Below, in pieces: positions 1 through 8,439 of a stretch of 40,035 bases of DNA. A program made the translations under genes and the position numbers. Source of the stretch: Rhodospirillaceae bacterium (lineage in GTDB: Bacteria; Pseudomonadota; Alphaproteobacteria; Rhodospirillales; UBA2165); contig JABHAA010000023.1 of assembly GCA_018674495.1 (NCBI GenBank), positions 1 through 40,035 of the forward strand. Direction: 5' to 3'. Positions within the stretch are counted from its first letter, which is position 1; every line of letters starts with the position of its first letter. Below the pieces are notes generated by a model. It was given only the letters and a program-made list of their open reading frames with translations. It was not told where the DNA came from and did no database searches.

Positions 1-2
1 CG

Positions 3-68
3 GGGCGGATTATGGCCGGCGGCGACGGCGCCGCAGACGCATCGGCGGATCATTTCGCCCGCCGTTGA
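3..68 (+). other. Possible C-terminal tail of an upstream gene cut by the window edge
   Basis: An open frame enters from the left edge and stops at the TGA at 66-68. It encodes about 21 residues ending in DHFARR, which I do not recognise. The other frames here give arginine-rich or interrupted translations, and no convincing divergent start is visible on the minus strand. It may be the end of a gene or may be non-coding. The next 106 bases to lptF hold only the promoter-like element listed separately. Confidence 0.2.
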
Positions 69-160
69 GGGTTGCGCCGCGCGGCATAGAATTCGCCCGC
101 ACGGCCCATAAAATATTGCTGCCATTGGACTAATTGTCTGTTCGTCTCTGGTTTGGTGAG

Positions 161-166
161 TATAAT
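161..166 (+). promoter_or_regulatory. Perfect -10 hexamer just upstream of lptF
   Basis: TATAAT lies 8 bases before the lptF ATG. No good -35 box sits at the usual 16-18 base spacing; the nearest candidate, TTGTCT at 134-139, is 21 bases away. If this -10 is used, transcription would begin within a base or two of the start codon and the lptF message would be nearly leaderless. Inference only. Confidence 0.3.
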
Positions 167-174
167 CGCGGCCC

Positions 175-1311
175 ATGAACGAAGTATCGCGCTATATTGC
201 CCGCCAGCTCTTCTGGTCGACGGTAATCGTGTCCCTGGTGATGACCGGATTGCTGTGGCTGTTCGTCTCGGTCAAGGCGGTGGAATCGATCATCAACCGG
301 GGCCTGTCGCTCAAACTGTTCATGATTTTGACTGGTCTGCAGTTGCCGAATTTCCTGGTTCAGGTGGTGCCCATCGCCTTTTTCATTGCGGTGTTGTTTG
401 TCTATGGGCGGTTGAATACGGACCGCGAAATTACGGTGCTGCGCGCCGCCGGGATGAGCCCGTTAGCGCTGGCCAAGCCGGTAATCGTGCTGGGCCTCGC
501 CTTTACGCTGTTCGGCTATGTGCTGACCCTTTGGGCGACGCCGAAATCGTATAAGATGTTTCGCGAAATGCAGTGGGACATCCGTTATTCGATATCCAAG
601 GTGCTGCTAAAAGAAGGTGTATTCAACACGATTTCCGACAAAATCACGGTTTATATCCATGAACGATCGGGCGAATCCGAGCTAAACGGATTGCTGGTCC
701 ATGACAGCCGCGACAAGCAAAAACCAGCCACGGTCATCGCCGAGCGGGGCGCCATGGTACAGACCCCGTCAGGAGCCCGCGTCCTTATGTTCGATGGCAG
801 CCGCCAGGTGATTGATAGCAATACCGGCAAACTTTCGATCCTGTATTTTGATCGCTACAGCTTTGATCTCGGCGGCGCCGTCAACAAGCCCAAACTGCGC
901 TTTCGCGAAGCCCGCGAACGCCCCGTGGAGGAGTTGCTCAACCTGAAGAAATCGGATGTAGGCAACCCGAAGGATTATGGAAAATTCATCACCGAGGCGC
1001 ATCAACGAATGGCGCTGCCGGTCAATGCCCTCGGCTTTGCGCTTATCGCCTATTTGTTCGTCATGTTCGGCGATTATTCCAGGCGCGGGCAATTGGCCAA
1101 AATGATCGGCGCGTCCGCCCTGTTTGTGGGTCTGCAGGTGTTGGATCTCAGCCTTATTAACCTGACCGCCAAAAATCTCGGCCTGATACCGGCGATCTAT
1201 GCCGCCGCCGCCGGGCCGGCATTGCTGGCGTTCCTATTGCTGATTGTGCAGCCGGGCCCGCGCCTGTTTGCACGGCGGGGCAAGTTGCCCGCGCCGGCGG
1301 CGGCTGCTTGA
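175..1311 (+). CDS. lptF: LPS export ABC transporter permease LptF
   Basis: This is an inner-membrane permease of the YjgP/YjgQ family (378 aa). With LptG and the ATPase LptB it extracts lipopolysaccharide from the inner membrane and passes it to LptC. Three membrane segments lie near residues 13-35, 50-77 and 100-122. They are followed by a periplasmic beta-jellyroll-like region (about 125-260) and three more membrane segments (about 285-358), which is the family layout. The cytoplasmic motif around residues 84-96, with VLRAAGMSP, matches the family's coupling-helix signature that contacts LptB. It is the first gene of the run lptF-lptG-lptD-surA-pdxA-rsmA and is separated from lptG by 12 bases. 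The alanine-rich C-terminus is unremarkable. lptB and lptC are not in the window. Confidence 0.93.
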   Translation: MNEVSRYIARQLFWSTVIVSLVMTGLLWLFVSVKAVESIINRGLSLKLFMILTGLQLPNFLVQVVPIAFFIAVLFVYGRLNTDREITVLRAAGMSPLALAKPVIVLGLAFTLFGYVLTLWATPKSYKMFREMQWDIRYSISKVLLKEGVFNTISDKITVYIHERSGESELNGLLVHDSRDKQKPATVIAERGAMVQTPSGARVLMFDGSRQVIDSNTGKLSILYFDRYSFDLGGAVNKPKLRFREARERPVEELLNLKKSDVGNPKDYGKFITEAHQRMALPVNALGFALIAYLFVMFGDYSRRGQLAKMIGASALFVGLQVLDLSLINLTAKNLGLIPAIYAAAAGPALLAFLLLIVQPGPRLFARRGKLPAPAAAA

Positions 1312-1323
1312 GGGGCCCGCGCT

Positions 1324-2427
1324 TTGCGATTATCCCTCATACTATCGCTCTATATCGGCCGGCATTTTTTGGCCAGTTTCGCTGTGATCTTCGCCATATT
1401 CCTGGGGCTGATCTTTATGTTCGACATTGTCGAATTGCTGCGCCGGGCTTCTAGCCACGAAAATGTCGGCGCCGGGCTGGTGCTGCAAATGGGCTTGATG
1501 AAGCTGCCCTTTATGGGCCAGCAGGCCTTCCCATTTGCTGTGCTGTTCGGCGGCATGGCCGCATTCTGGCGGCTGACGCGCAACTCCGAGTTGATTGTCG
1601 CGCGCGCCGCCGGCGTCTCCGCATGGCAGTTTCTGCTGCCGGTTTTGGTAACCGCTTTCCTTTTGGGAACGATCAAGATTGCGGCCCTTAATCCACTCGC
1701 CTCGGCGTTGTTGTCCAACTTCGACCGGCTGAACGCGACCTACCTGAAGGGGCAAAGCAATTTATTAAGCGTCTCGGCCAATGGTTTGTGGCTGCGCCAA
1801 GCCGATGACAAAAACCAATCGGTCATCCATGCCGCGTCGATCGGCATCGACGGCGCAAATATCACCCTCAATCAGGTGACCATCTTTGTCTACAAAGGTT
1901 CCGACAAATTCGTCCAGCGTATCGATGCGAAAACCGGCGAGTTGGAGGATCAGTTCTGGCATTTGCGCGGCGTTACCATCCACGACCGGGAGCGAGAATT
2001 GCCGGTGCAAAAGGCCGAGCATTGGTTTGCCACTGATATCACCGTCAATAACATCAATGACAGCTTTGCACCGCCGGAAACCTTGTCTTTTTGGGATTTG
2101 CCCGGTTTTATAGACAATCTGGACCGCGCCGGCTTCAGCGCGATCCGTCATCGGCTTTATTGGCACTCCTTGCTTGCCGCACCCTTGCTCCTTTGCGCCA
2201 TGGTTTTAATCGCAGCAACATTCACCCTTCGCCATTCCCGGGTCGTCAACGTGACCTACGTGGTCGCCGGCGGCGTCTTGACGGGTTTCTTGCTGTTCTT
2301 CTTCTCCGATATCGTGTTTGCCCTTGGAACAAGGGAAAGCATCCCCGTGGTCCTCGCCGCTTGGACGCCATCGGGCATCTCGACATTGCTCGGCCTGGCG
2401 ATGATGTTTCATCTGGAGGACGGATGA
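1324..2427 (+). CDS. lptG: LPS export ABC transporter permease LptG
   Basis: This is the second YjgP/YjgQ-family permease (367 aa), the partner of LptF in the LptB2FG complex. It has the same six-helix plan with a central periplasmic domain. The short motif ELIVARAAGVS (around residues 88-98) corresponds to the coupling region seen in LptF. The start is the rare codon TTG at 1324. It is supported by a Shine-Dalgarno-like GAGGGG at 1310-1315, overlapping the lptF stop, with a normal spacing of 8 bases. Starting there also leaves a short N-terminus before the first membrane helix, as is usual in the family. The stop overlaps the lptD start as ATGA, so translation of the LPS export proteins is probably coupled. 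Confidence 0.92.
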   Translation: MRLSLILSLYIGRHFLASFAVIFAIFLGLIFMFDIVELLRRASSHENVGAGLVLQMGLMKLPFMGQQAFPFAVLFGGMAAFWRLTRNSELIVARAAGVSAWQFLLPVLVTAFLLGTIKIAALNPLASALLSNFDRLNATYLKGQSNLLSVSANGLWLRQADDKNQSVIHAASIGIDGANITLNQVTIFVYKGSDKFVQRIDAKTGELEDQFWHLRGVTIHDRERELPVQKAEHWFATDITVNNINDSFAPPETLSFWDLPGFIDNLDRAGFSAIRHRLYWHSLLAAPLLLCAMVLIAATFTLRHSRVVNVTYVVAGGVLTGFLLFFFSDIVFALGTRESIPVVLAAWTPSGISTLLGLAMMFHLEDG

Positions 2428-4580
2428 AATATCTCCGCAAATTTTTGACTGCATCATTTCTGCTGGCTATGGCGACTCTCTGGTCCGGCGGCGCGGCGGC
2501 GCAGAATATCGATACTTCGGTGCCGCTATTGTTTACCGCCGATACGCTGACCCACGACCGCGCGCTGGGGATCGTCACGGCCACCGGCAATGTAGAAGTA
2601 ACGCAAAAAGACCGCACCCTGCTCGCCGACACGATATCCTATAACGAGCGCGAAAATATCGTATCGGCATCGGGCCATGTAACGCTGATGGAGCCGAGCG
2701 GCGATGTCTTGTTCGCCGAGTTCATGGAACTGACCGGCGATTTTATGGACGGTATCATTCGCGGCCTGCGCATTCGATTGTCGGATAATGCGCGCATCGC
2801 GGCATCGGGGGCGCGCCGCTCGGCGGGGCTTCGGACCGAAATGCGCAACGCCGTCTATTCGCCTTGCGACAAATGCGCGTCGGATCCCGGCGAGCCGCCC
2901 TTGTGGCAAATCAAGGCGGCGCGGATTGTCCACGACCAGGAAGAGCAGATCATAGAATATACCGACGCCTGGATGGAGATTGCCGGTATCCCGGTCGTCT
3001 ATACCCCATATTTTTCGCACCCGGACCCAACGGTCAAACGCAAGAGCGGGTTTTTAACGCCCGGGGTCGGCGGCTCCACCTCCCTTGGAACCTCCATCAC
3101 GACGCCCTATTACGTCGCCATTTCGCCCAACCGGGATTTGACCATCACGCCCACATTGATGGCCAAGGAAGGTTTGCTTTTGGAGGGCGAATACCGGGAG
3201 CTGCAATCGGACCGGTTGTTTGAGGCGCGCGGCTCGATCACTTACGATTCCCAAGAGGAGGTGCGCGGCCATATAAATTCCTTCATTCGCCAGGACGTCA
3301 ACGACACTTGGCGCTGGGGCGCCGATATCAAGCGCAGCACCGATGACACCTACCTCCGGCGCTATCAGATCGGCTCGGAGAGCTCCTTGAATTCCAGATT
3401 GTTCGCCGAAGCCTTTCGCGGTCGCGACTATGCCTCGGCCGACGCCTATCTGTTTCAGGGCTTGCGCGAATCCGATGACCAGGGGACGACGCCGATTGTC
3501 TTTCCAATGTTGGAGCTGAACCATGTCGGCGAGCCGGGTAAATTCGGCGAGACAACATCGGCTGACGCCAGCCTTTTGGTGCTGACCCGCACCGATGGAA
3601 CCGATACCCGCCGACTATCTCTTGGCGGCAGCGTCGCCAAGCCGCTCTATGGATTGTTCGGTGATGTGATCGAGCTTTCAGCGGCATTGCGGGGCGATTT
3701 GTATCACTACGCAAGTCATCCCATTGAGGGTGAGGAAGGCGGCTTCGACACCGGCTTTGACGGGCGCATTTATCCCTTACTGTCGGCCACCTGGCGGCTG
3801 CCATTGACCCGCCGCCACGGTACCAATATCACCGAAATTCTGGAGCCCGCCGTCGCCGTGTTCGCCAGCCCCAACATGGGAAATTCATCAACCATCCCCA
3901 ACGAAGACAGCATTGAACAGGAATTCGATGAAACCAATCTGTTCTCCTCGAACAAATTCACCGGCCTCGACCGGGTCGAAAGCTCAACCCGCATCAGCTA
4001 CGGGCTGCGTTGGGGCGTGCACGGCGCCAATGGCGGCTCATCATCGTTCTTCATCGGGCAACGCTATCGGATCAGAAAAGATGATTCCTTTCCCGATGGA
4101 TCGGGGCTGGAGGATCATTTCTCCGATATTGTGGCCCGGGTCCGTGTGCGGCCCAGCAGCAATTTGGCGCTCGCCTACAAAACCCGGGTCGACAAGGAAG
4201 ACCTGTCGCCGAGGCGCACCGAATTAAATCTGACGGCGGGAGCGCCGGCCTTAAATTTGCGCACCAATTACGTATTTTTTGACCGCCAGGAAGGGTCCGA
4301 ATTTAGCGGCCGTGAGGAATTGTCGGGTCAAGTCACGGCCAAAATGAGCCGTATGTGGCGGGCGGCATTTTCCAGCCGCTATAATCTCGAAGGCGATGGC
4401 GATTTGCGCTCCGTTGGACTAAATTTCACCTATGAGTGTGAATGCTTCACTTTCAACATATCCCTACAGCGTCAGTTTTACGAAGATCGGGATTTAAAAC
4501 CCAACGATTCCATATTTTTTCGGCTGACCTTCAAGACGCTGGGCGAAGTTCAAACCGGCATTAGCAAAAGCGGAAGTTGA
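2424..4580 (+). CDS. lptD: LPS-assembly outer-membrane protein LptD
   Basis: This is the outer-membrane beta-barrel that inserts LPS into the outer leaflet (also called Imp/OstA; 718 aa). The ATG at 2424 overlaps the lptG stop and gives a standard signal peptide, with KYLRK, a hydrophobic core and a cut near AAA-Q at about 26. An N-terminal OstA/LptA-like jellyroll follows (about 30-180), then a large barrel domain. Two cysteine pairs are visible: C148 and C151 (motif CDKC), and C672 and C674 (CEC) near the C-terminus. This fits the family's inter-domain disulfide pattern. An open frame continues upstream to 2091 inside lptG, but the signal peptide rules that start out. The next gene, surA, encodes a chaperone known to help LptD folding in E. 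coli. Confidence 0.93.
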   Translation: MKYLRKFLTASFLLAMATLWSGGAAAQNIDTSVPLLFTADTLTHDRALGIVTATGNVEVTQKDRTLLADTISYNERENIVSASGHVTLMEPSGDVLFAEFMELTGDFMDGIIRGLRIRLSDNARIAASGARRSAGLRTEMRNAVYSPCDKCASDPGEPPLWQIKAARIVHDQEEQIIEYTDAWMEIAGIPVVYTPYFSHPDPTVKRKSGFLTPGVGGSTSLGTSITTPYYVAISPNRDLTITPTLMAKEGLLLEGEYRELQSDRLFEARGSITYDSQEEVRGHINSFIRQDVNDTWRWGADIKRSTDDTYLRRYQIGSESSLNSRLFAEAFRGRDYASADAYLFQGLRESDDQGTTPIVFPMLELNHVGEPGKFGETTSADASLLVLTRTDGTDTRRLSLGGSVAKPLYGLFGDVIELSAALRGDLYHYASHPIEGEEGGFDTGFDGRIYPLLSATWRLPLTRRHGTNITEILEPAVAVFASPNMGNSSTIPNEDSIEQEFDETNLFSSNKFTGLDRVESSTRISYGLRWGVHGANGGSSSFFIGQRYRIRKDDSFPDGSGLEDHFSDIVARVRVRPSSNLALAYKTRVDKEDLSPRRTELNLTAGAPALNLRTNYVFFDRQEGSEFSGREELSGQVTAKMSRMWRAAFSSRYNLEGDGDLRSVGLNFTYECECFTFNISLQRQFYEDRDLKPNDSIFFRLTFKTLGEVQTGISKSGS

Positions 4581-4594
4581 GCCCTACGTAGGGC
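4581..4594. repeat. Perfect 14-bp palindrome between lptD and surA
   Basis: GCCCTACGTAGGGC reads the same on both strands and begins immediately after the lptD stop codon, 8 bases before the surA ATG. It takes up most of the 22-base gap. It could be an operator half-site pair or an RNA hairpin in the intercistronic message. No T-tract follows, so an intrinsic terminator is unlikely. Confidence 0.6.
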
Positions 4595-4602
4595 GGCAAG
4601 GC

Positions 4603-5922
4603 ATGAAGCAATCGGTGACACCAGAATCTAAATCTTCCGCCCCACGGAGCGGATGCGTGCGCGCCCTCTGGATGGCGGTGTTCGCCGCCGCAGCGGCCAC
4701 CATGCTCCCCTGGAGCCAAGCCGGCGCGCAGGATTCCCAGCGCATTGTCGCCATCGTTAATGATGAAATCATTTCCGGTTTCGATCTCTCCTCCAGGATC
4801 GATCTGATTGTTCTGTCTTCGCAACTGCCGAAGACGCCCCAGGTCAGAAAGCGCATCCAGGCCCAAGTTTTGCGCGGGCTGATCGACGACAAGCTCCGGC
4901 TGCAGGAAGCGCGCCGCTTGAAATTGAACGTTAACGAGAAGGAATTTTTGGGCGCGGTGCTGAGGATCGAGAAAAACAACCGCATGAAACCGGGCGGCAT
5001 GGCTGAACTTTTGAAGCGCAACAATATCGACCGCGTCACCTTTAATTCCCAGATTGAAGCCGCCATATCGTGGCAGAAAATCGTCCGCCGGCAGGTTCGC
5101 GGAAAGGTGAATATCAGCGCCGAGGCCGTCGACAAGGCGATCGCCCGAATGTCCGCGAACAAGGGCAAACCAGAATTTTTGGTATCCGAAATCTATATTC
5201 CGTTCGAAGCCGGAAAACCAGTTACCGAGACCCGCCAGCTTGCCGAGCGGCTATACAAGCAAATCGGCCAGGGCGCGAACTTCGCAGCGCTGGCGCGCGC
5301 CTTTTCGCAAAGCGCAACCGCCGCCGGCGGCGGCAACTTGGGCTGGATCAGGGAAGACCAGTTGGACACGCAGTTGTCTGAAGTTCTCGTCAAAATGAAC
5401 CGCGGCACAGTTTCCAAACCGATCAAGGGACAGGACGGGTTTTACATTCTGGTGGTCCGTGACCGCCGGGTTTCGGCCGGCCTGCCACAGTCCGATGTCA
5501 GCGTAGATTTACAACAGGTGTTCTTAAATTTGCCCAAGGGCGCGCGCAAAGAGACAGAAACCGCGCAACTTGCCTTGGCCAAGACAATCGCCGGCTCGGC
5601 GGAAAGTTGCGGCGACTTGGAAAAATTGGGCAAAGAGCTTGGATCTAAGAACTCGGGCAAGCTGGACAATATCAAGCTGAGCAATCTGCCCGCGAATATC
5701 CGGAACGCCGTCGAGAGCCTGGAAGCCGGCCAGGCGAGCCAGCCGATCAAGGCCGGCGGCGGCATCGTTGTGCTGATGATGTGCGCCCGGCGCGGTGATC
5801 TCGTCGATGAACAGGTGCGCAAACAGGTTGAGCGCATGTTGCTCCAAGAGCGCGCCGGTCTGGTGGCAAGGCGCTTGCTTCGCGATTTAAGGCGCGCCGC
5901 CTTCATAGATATCAGGCGATGA
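4603..5922 (+). CDS. surA: Periplasmic chaperone / peptidyl-prolyl isomerase SurA
   Basis: This is a periplasmic chaperone for outer-membrane proteins (439 aa; E. coli SurA is 428). A long n-region and hydrophobic stretch (about 20-38) end at AGA-Q, giving predicted cleavage after residue 42. A SurA N-domain follows directly (IVAIVNDEIIS...). One clear parvulin (PpiC) domain lies near 185-285, with the typical GGGNLGWI segment. A second, weaker parvulin-like region (about 295-400) looks degenerate. The gene is preceded by a perfect palindrome, and its stop overlaps the pdxA start as ATGA. The lptD-surA-pdxA-rsmA order is also seen in Gammaproteobacteria such as E. coli. The start at 4603 leaves an unusually long 20-residue n-region; a shorter start at residue 24 would lose the positive charges. 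Confidence 0.88.
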   Translation: MKQSVTPESKSSAPRSGCVRALWMAVFAAAAATMLPWSQAGAQDSQRIVAIVNDEIISGFDLSSRIDLIVLSSQLPKTPQVRKRIQAQVLRGLIDDKLRLQEARRLKLNVNEKEFLGAVLRIEKNNRMKPGGMAELLKRNNIDRVTFNSQIEAAISWQKIVRRQVRGKVNISAEAVDKAIARMSANKGKPEFLVSEIYIPFEAGKPVTETRQLAERLYKQIGQGANFAALARAFSQSATAAGGGNLGWIREDQLDTQLSEVLVKMNRGTVSKPIKGQDGFYILVVRDRRVSAGLPQSDVSVDLQQVFLNLPKGARKETETAQLALAKTIAGSAESCGDLEKLGKELGSKNSGKLDNIKLSNLPANIRNAVESLEAGQASQPIKAGGGIVVLMMCARRGDLVDEQVRKQVERMLLQERAGLVARRLLRDLRRAAFIDIRR

Positions 5923-6935
5923 CCGCGAAGCCCTTGCCGATCGCCCTGACCATGGGCGAGCCAGCTGGTATCGGAGGCGAACTGAGCATCAAAGCCTGGC
6001 ACCGCCATCACCGGCAATTGCCGCCCTTTTATCTGCTCGACGATCCGGATCGCATCGAAGCGCTTTCCGAAGCCATGGGCACGCCGATCACCACCGCCGC
6101 CATTTCCGAGCCCGGCCAGGCCGCCACATTGTTTGACGAACGGCTCCCGGTGCTACCTGTTGCGCTCGGTGGACCGGTCGTACCGGGACAATTGAACACG
6201 AATAATATCGGCGCCGTGCAGTCCTCGATCGAAATGGCGGTCCACCATATGGAAGACGGAACCGCCGCCGCCATGGTTACCAATCCGATCCATAAAGAAT
6301 CCCTCTATAATGCCGGCTTCGCCTATCCGGGGCACACCGAATATCTGACGGCGCTGGCCGGATTTAAGGGCGAGCCGGTAATGATGCTGGCTTCCGATGC
6401 CTTGCGCGTGGTTACCGTTACCCGCCATGTCAGTGTGGCGAACGCGTTGAAGCTTTTGTCGGCGGAATTGATTATCGAAACGGTCAAAACGGTGAATCGC
6501 TCGCTTAGCCAGGATTTTGCCGTGGCGGAACCCCGCATCCGGGTGGCGGCCCTCAATCCTCATTCCGGCGAGGGCGGCAACATGGGGCTGGAAGAGATCG
6601 AGATTATCCTGCCTGCCATCGAAATTTTACAAGAGCTTGGGCTCAACGTTACCGGCCCGCACCCCGCCGACACCCTGTTCCACGAAAAAGCCCGAGCCGA
6701 ATATGACGCCGCAGTCTGCATGTATCACGATCAGGCGCTGATCCCCATCAAGACCATCGATTTCGACCGCGCCGTCAATATTACATTGGGCCTGCCGTTC
6801 ATCCGCACCTCGCCCGATCACGGCACCGCCCTCGATATCGCGGGCACCGGAACGGCCCGCGAAAGTAGCCTCGTCGCCGCCATCGATTTGGCCCACACCA
6901 TTTCGGTCAACCGGGCGCGGGCAGCGGCGAAATAG
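5919..6935 (+). CDS. pdxA: 4-hydroxythreonine-4-phosphate dehydrogenase PdxA
   Basis: This enzyme oxidises 4-phosphohydroxy-L-threonine, supplying the amino-ketone that PdxJ condenses with deoxyxylulose 5-phosphate to form pyridoxine 5'-phosphate. The protein is 338 aa, typical of the family. The N-terminal GEPAGIG motif (residues 13-19) matches the family's G-D/E-PAGIG signature. The three metal-binding histidines of E. coli PdxA (166, 211, 266) correspond to H170, H215 (NPHSGE) and H270 (YHDQ), a constant offset of four. It overlaps surA by ATGA and is followed after 5 bases by rsmA. It should be a cytoplasmic homodimer. Confidence 0.95.
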   Translation: MTAKPLPIALTMGEPAGIGGELSIKAWHRHHRQLPPFYLLDDPDRIEALSEAMGTPITTAAISEPGQAATLFDERLPVLPVALGGPVVPGQLNTNNIGAVQSSIEMAVHHMEDGTAAAMVTNPIHKESLYNAGFAYPGHTEYLTALAGFKGEPVMMLASDALRVVTVTRHVSVANALKLLSAELIIETVKTVNRSLSQDFAVAEPRIRVAALNPHSGEGGNMGLEEIEIILPAIEILQELGLNVTGPHPADTLFHEKARAEYDAAVCMYHDQALIPIKTIDFDRAVNITLGLPFIRTSPDHGTALDIAGTGTARESSLVAAIDLAHTISVNRARAAAK

Positions 6936-6940
6936 TCGCC

Positions 6941-7786
6941 ATGGCTGAGCCCCGGAATTCGGACCGTGATGCCGACCTGCCGCCCCTCCGCGATATCATC
7001 CAGCGCTATGATTTGCGGGCGCAAAAGTCCCTCGGCCAGCATTTCCTTCTGGACAGCAACCTGACGGCGCGCATTGCCCGCCAGGCCGGCAACATCGAGA
7101 CCATGAACATTCTCGAGATCGGCCCAGGCCCCGGAGGGCTGACCCGGGCGCTCCTGGCCGAAGGCGCAAAAAGTGTGACGGCCATCGAAAAAGACCGGCG
7201 CTGCGTCGATGCTCTTACCCATCTGACAGACGCCTACCCGGACCGGCTGGTCGTGCAGGAGGCAGACGCGCTTCGCTATGATGTGACCGGTATTCCAGGC
7301 CCGCGCATGATTGTCTCCAACCTGCCCTACAATATTTCGGCGCCGCTGATCATTAAATGGCTTGGCGCCATAAAAGGCTTGGAGCGGCTGGTCATCATGG
7401 TGCAAAAAGAAGTTGCCGACCGACTGGCGGCGCCGGCGGGAGGCAAGACCTATGGGCGCTTGTCGGTCATCACCCAATGGCTGTGCGAGGTGGATATCGC
7501 TTTCAATGTGGACCCGCGCGCTTTCACGCCGCCGCCCAAGGTGGTCTCGTCCGTGGTGGTAATGAAACCCCGGCCCGAGCCACTGGCGCCGGCAAGCTGG
7601 CGCCACCTCGAAGCGGTAACGGCGGCCGCCTTCAACCAGCGCCGCAAAATGTTGCGGGCGTCATTGAAAGCCATGAAGTTTGATTTCGAAGCCCTAGAAA
7701 TTGCGCCGACAGCGCGGGCCGAAGAGCTGAGCGTGCCTGAGTTTTGCCGCCTGGCGCGCGCCCTTGAAGCGTCTACCGATAATTAA
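6941..7786 (+). CDS. rsmA: 16S rRNA dimethyladenosine transferase RsmA (KsgA)
   Basis: This enzyme dimethylates two adjacent adenosines in the 3'-terminal hairpin of 16S rRNA during late 30S assembly (281 aa). The SAM-binding motif I is GPGPGG at 61-66 and the acidic ribose-binding residue is probably E83. The adenine-N6 methyltransferase catalytic motif NLPY is at 127-130. The N-terminal AQKSLGQHFL segment is a KsgA hallmark. The C-terminal helical domain contains FNQRRKMLR, typical of the family. It is the last gene of the plus-strand run, and its stop overlaps the stop of the converging gmk by three bases, leaving no room for a separate terminator. Confidence 0.95.
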   Translation: MAEPRNSDRDADLPPLRDIIQRYDLRAQKSLGQHFLLDSNLTARIARQAGNIETMNILEIGPGPGGLTRALLAEGAKSVTAIEKDRRCVDALTHLTDAYPDRLVVQEADALRYDVTGIPGPRMIVSNLPYNISAPLIIKWLGAIKGLERLVIMVQKEVADRLAAPAGGKTYGRLSVITQWLCEVDIAFNVDPRAFTPPPKVVSSVVVMKPRPEPLAPASWRHLEAVTAAAFNQRRKMLRASLKAMKFDFEALEIAPTARAEELSVPEFCRLARALEASTDN

Positions 7787-8439
7787 TCCACGCCCCGCAA
7801 CCCTTGTACAAATTCGTGCAAGCCTACCTGACGGCTCATACGTAATCGTTCGGCGTCGAGGATCGCTTGGACACGGTCAACACTTTGATCTATGTCGTCA
7901 TTGACTATGATGTACGTATATTCGGGAAAATGGCTCATCTCTCCGGACGCCTTGGCCATGCGTTCGCGAACAACTTCCTCGGGGTCCCGTGCCCGGCTGT
8001 TCAATCGGGATTCCAGCTCCTTCGTGCTCGGCGGCAGGATAAACACGCTAACTAGATCGGCGCCCATTTTCTCATCGGTGGCAAGCTGTTGGGTGCCCTG
8101 CCAATCGATATCGAAGAGAACATCGGTGCCGGCCTGGAGCGCGGCTTCAACGGGCGCGCGGGGCGTTCCATAGTGATAGCCAAAGACTTGCGCATGCTCC
8201 AAAAACGCGCCGTCCTCGGTCATGCGTTCGAAATGCGCCTCATCGACGAAGTTGTAATCGGCGCCCTCTGTCTCGCCAGCGCGCATGGGCCGGGTTGTGG
8301 TCGACACCGACATGACCAGATTTTCATCAAGGCGCAGCAGCTCGCGTGAGATGGTTGTCTTGCCGGCGCCGGACGGAGACGACAGCACAAAGATCAAGCC
8401 CCGGCGGCCAAAATAAGGCGCGGCGTTTTGCTTATTCAA
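7783..8439 (-). CDS. gmk: Guanylate kinase Gmk
   Basis: This enzyme phosphorylates GMP to GDP using ATP (218 aa, normal length). The P-loop is PSGAGKTT at residues 22-29, and the nucleotide-monophosphate-binding region carries the family residues around STTTRPMRAGE. Translation probably starts at TTG 8439, giving an 8-base overlap (TTGAATAA) with the end of yicC. No ATG is available between that point and the P-loop. The yicC-gmk pairing is common in bacteria. The gene converges on rsmA. Confidence 0.93.
   Translation of the reverse strand: MNKQNAAPYFGRRGLIFVLSSPSGAGKTTISRELLRLDENLVMSVSTTTRPMRAGETEGADYNFVDEAHFERMTEDGAFLEHAQVFGYHYGTPRAPVEAALQAGTDVLFDIDWQGTQQLATDEKMGADLVSVFILPPSTKELESRLNSRARDPEEVVRERMAKASGEMSHFPEYTYIIVNDDIDQSVDRVQAILDAERLRMSRQVGLHEFVQGLRGVD

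Noticed and set aside
2091..2423. Upstream extension of the LptD frame inside lptG
   Set aside because: The ATG at 2424 gives a proper signal peptide and an ATGA overlap; the extension has no family-like sequence.
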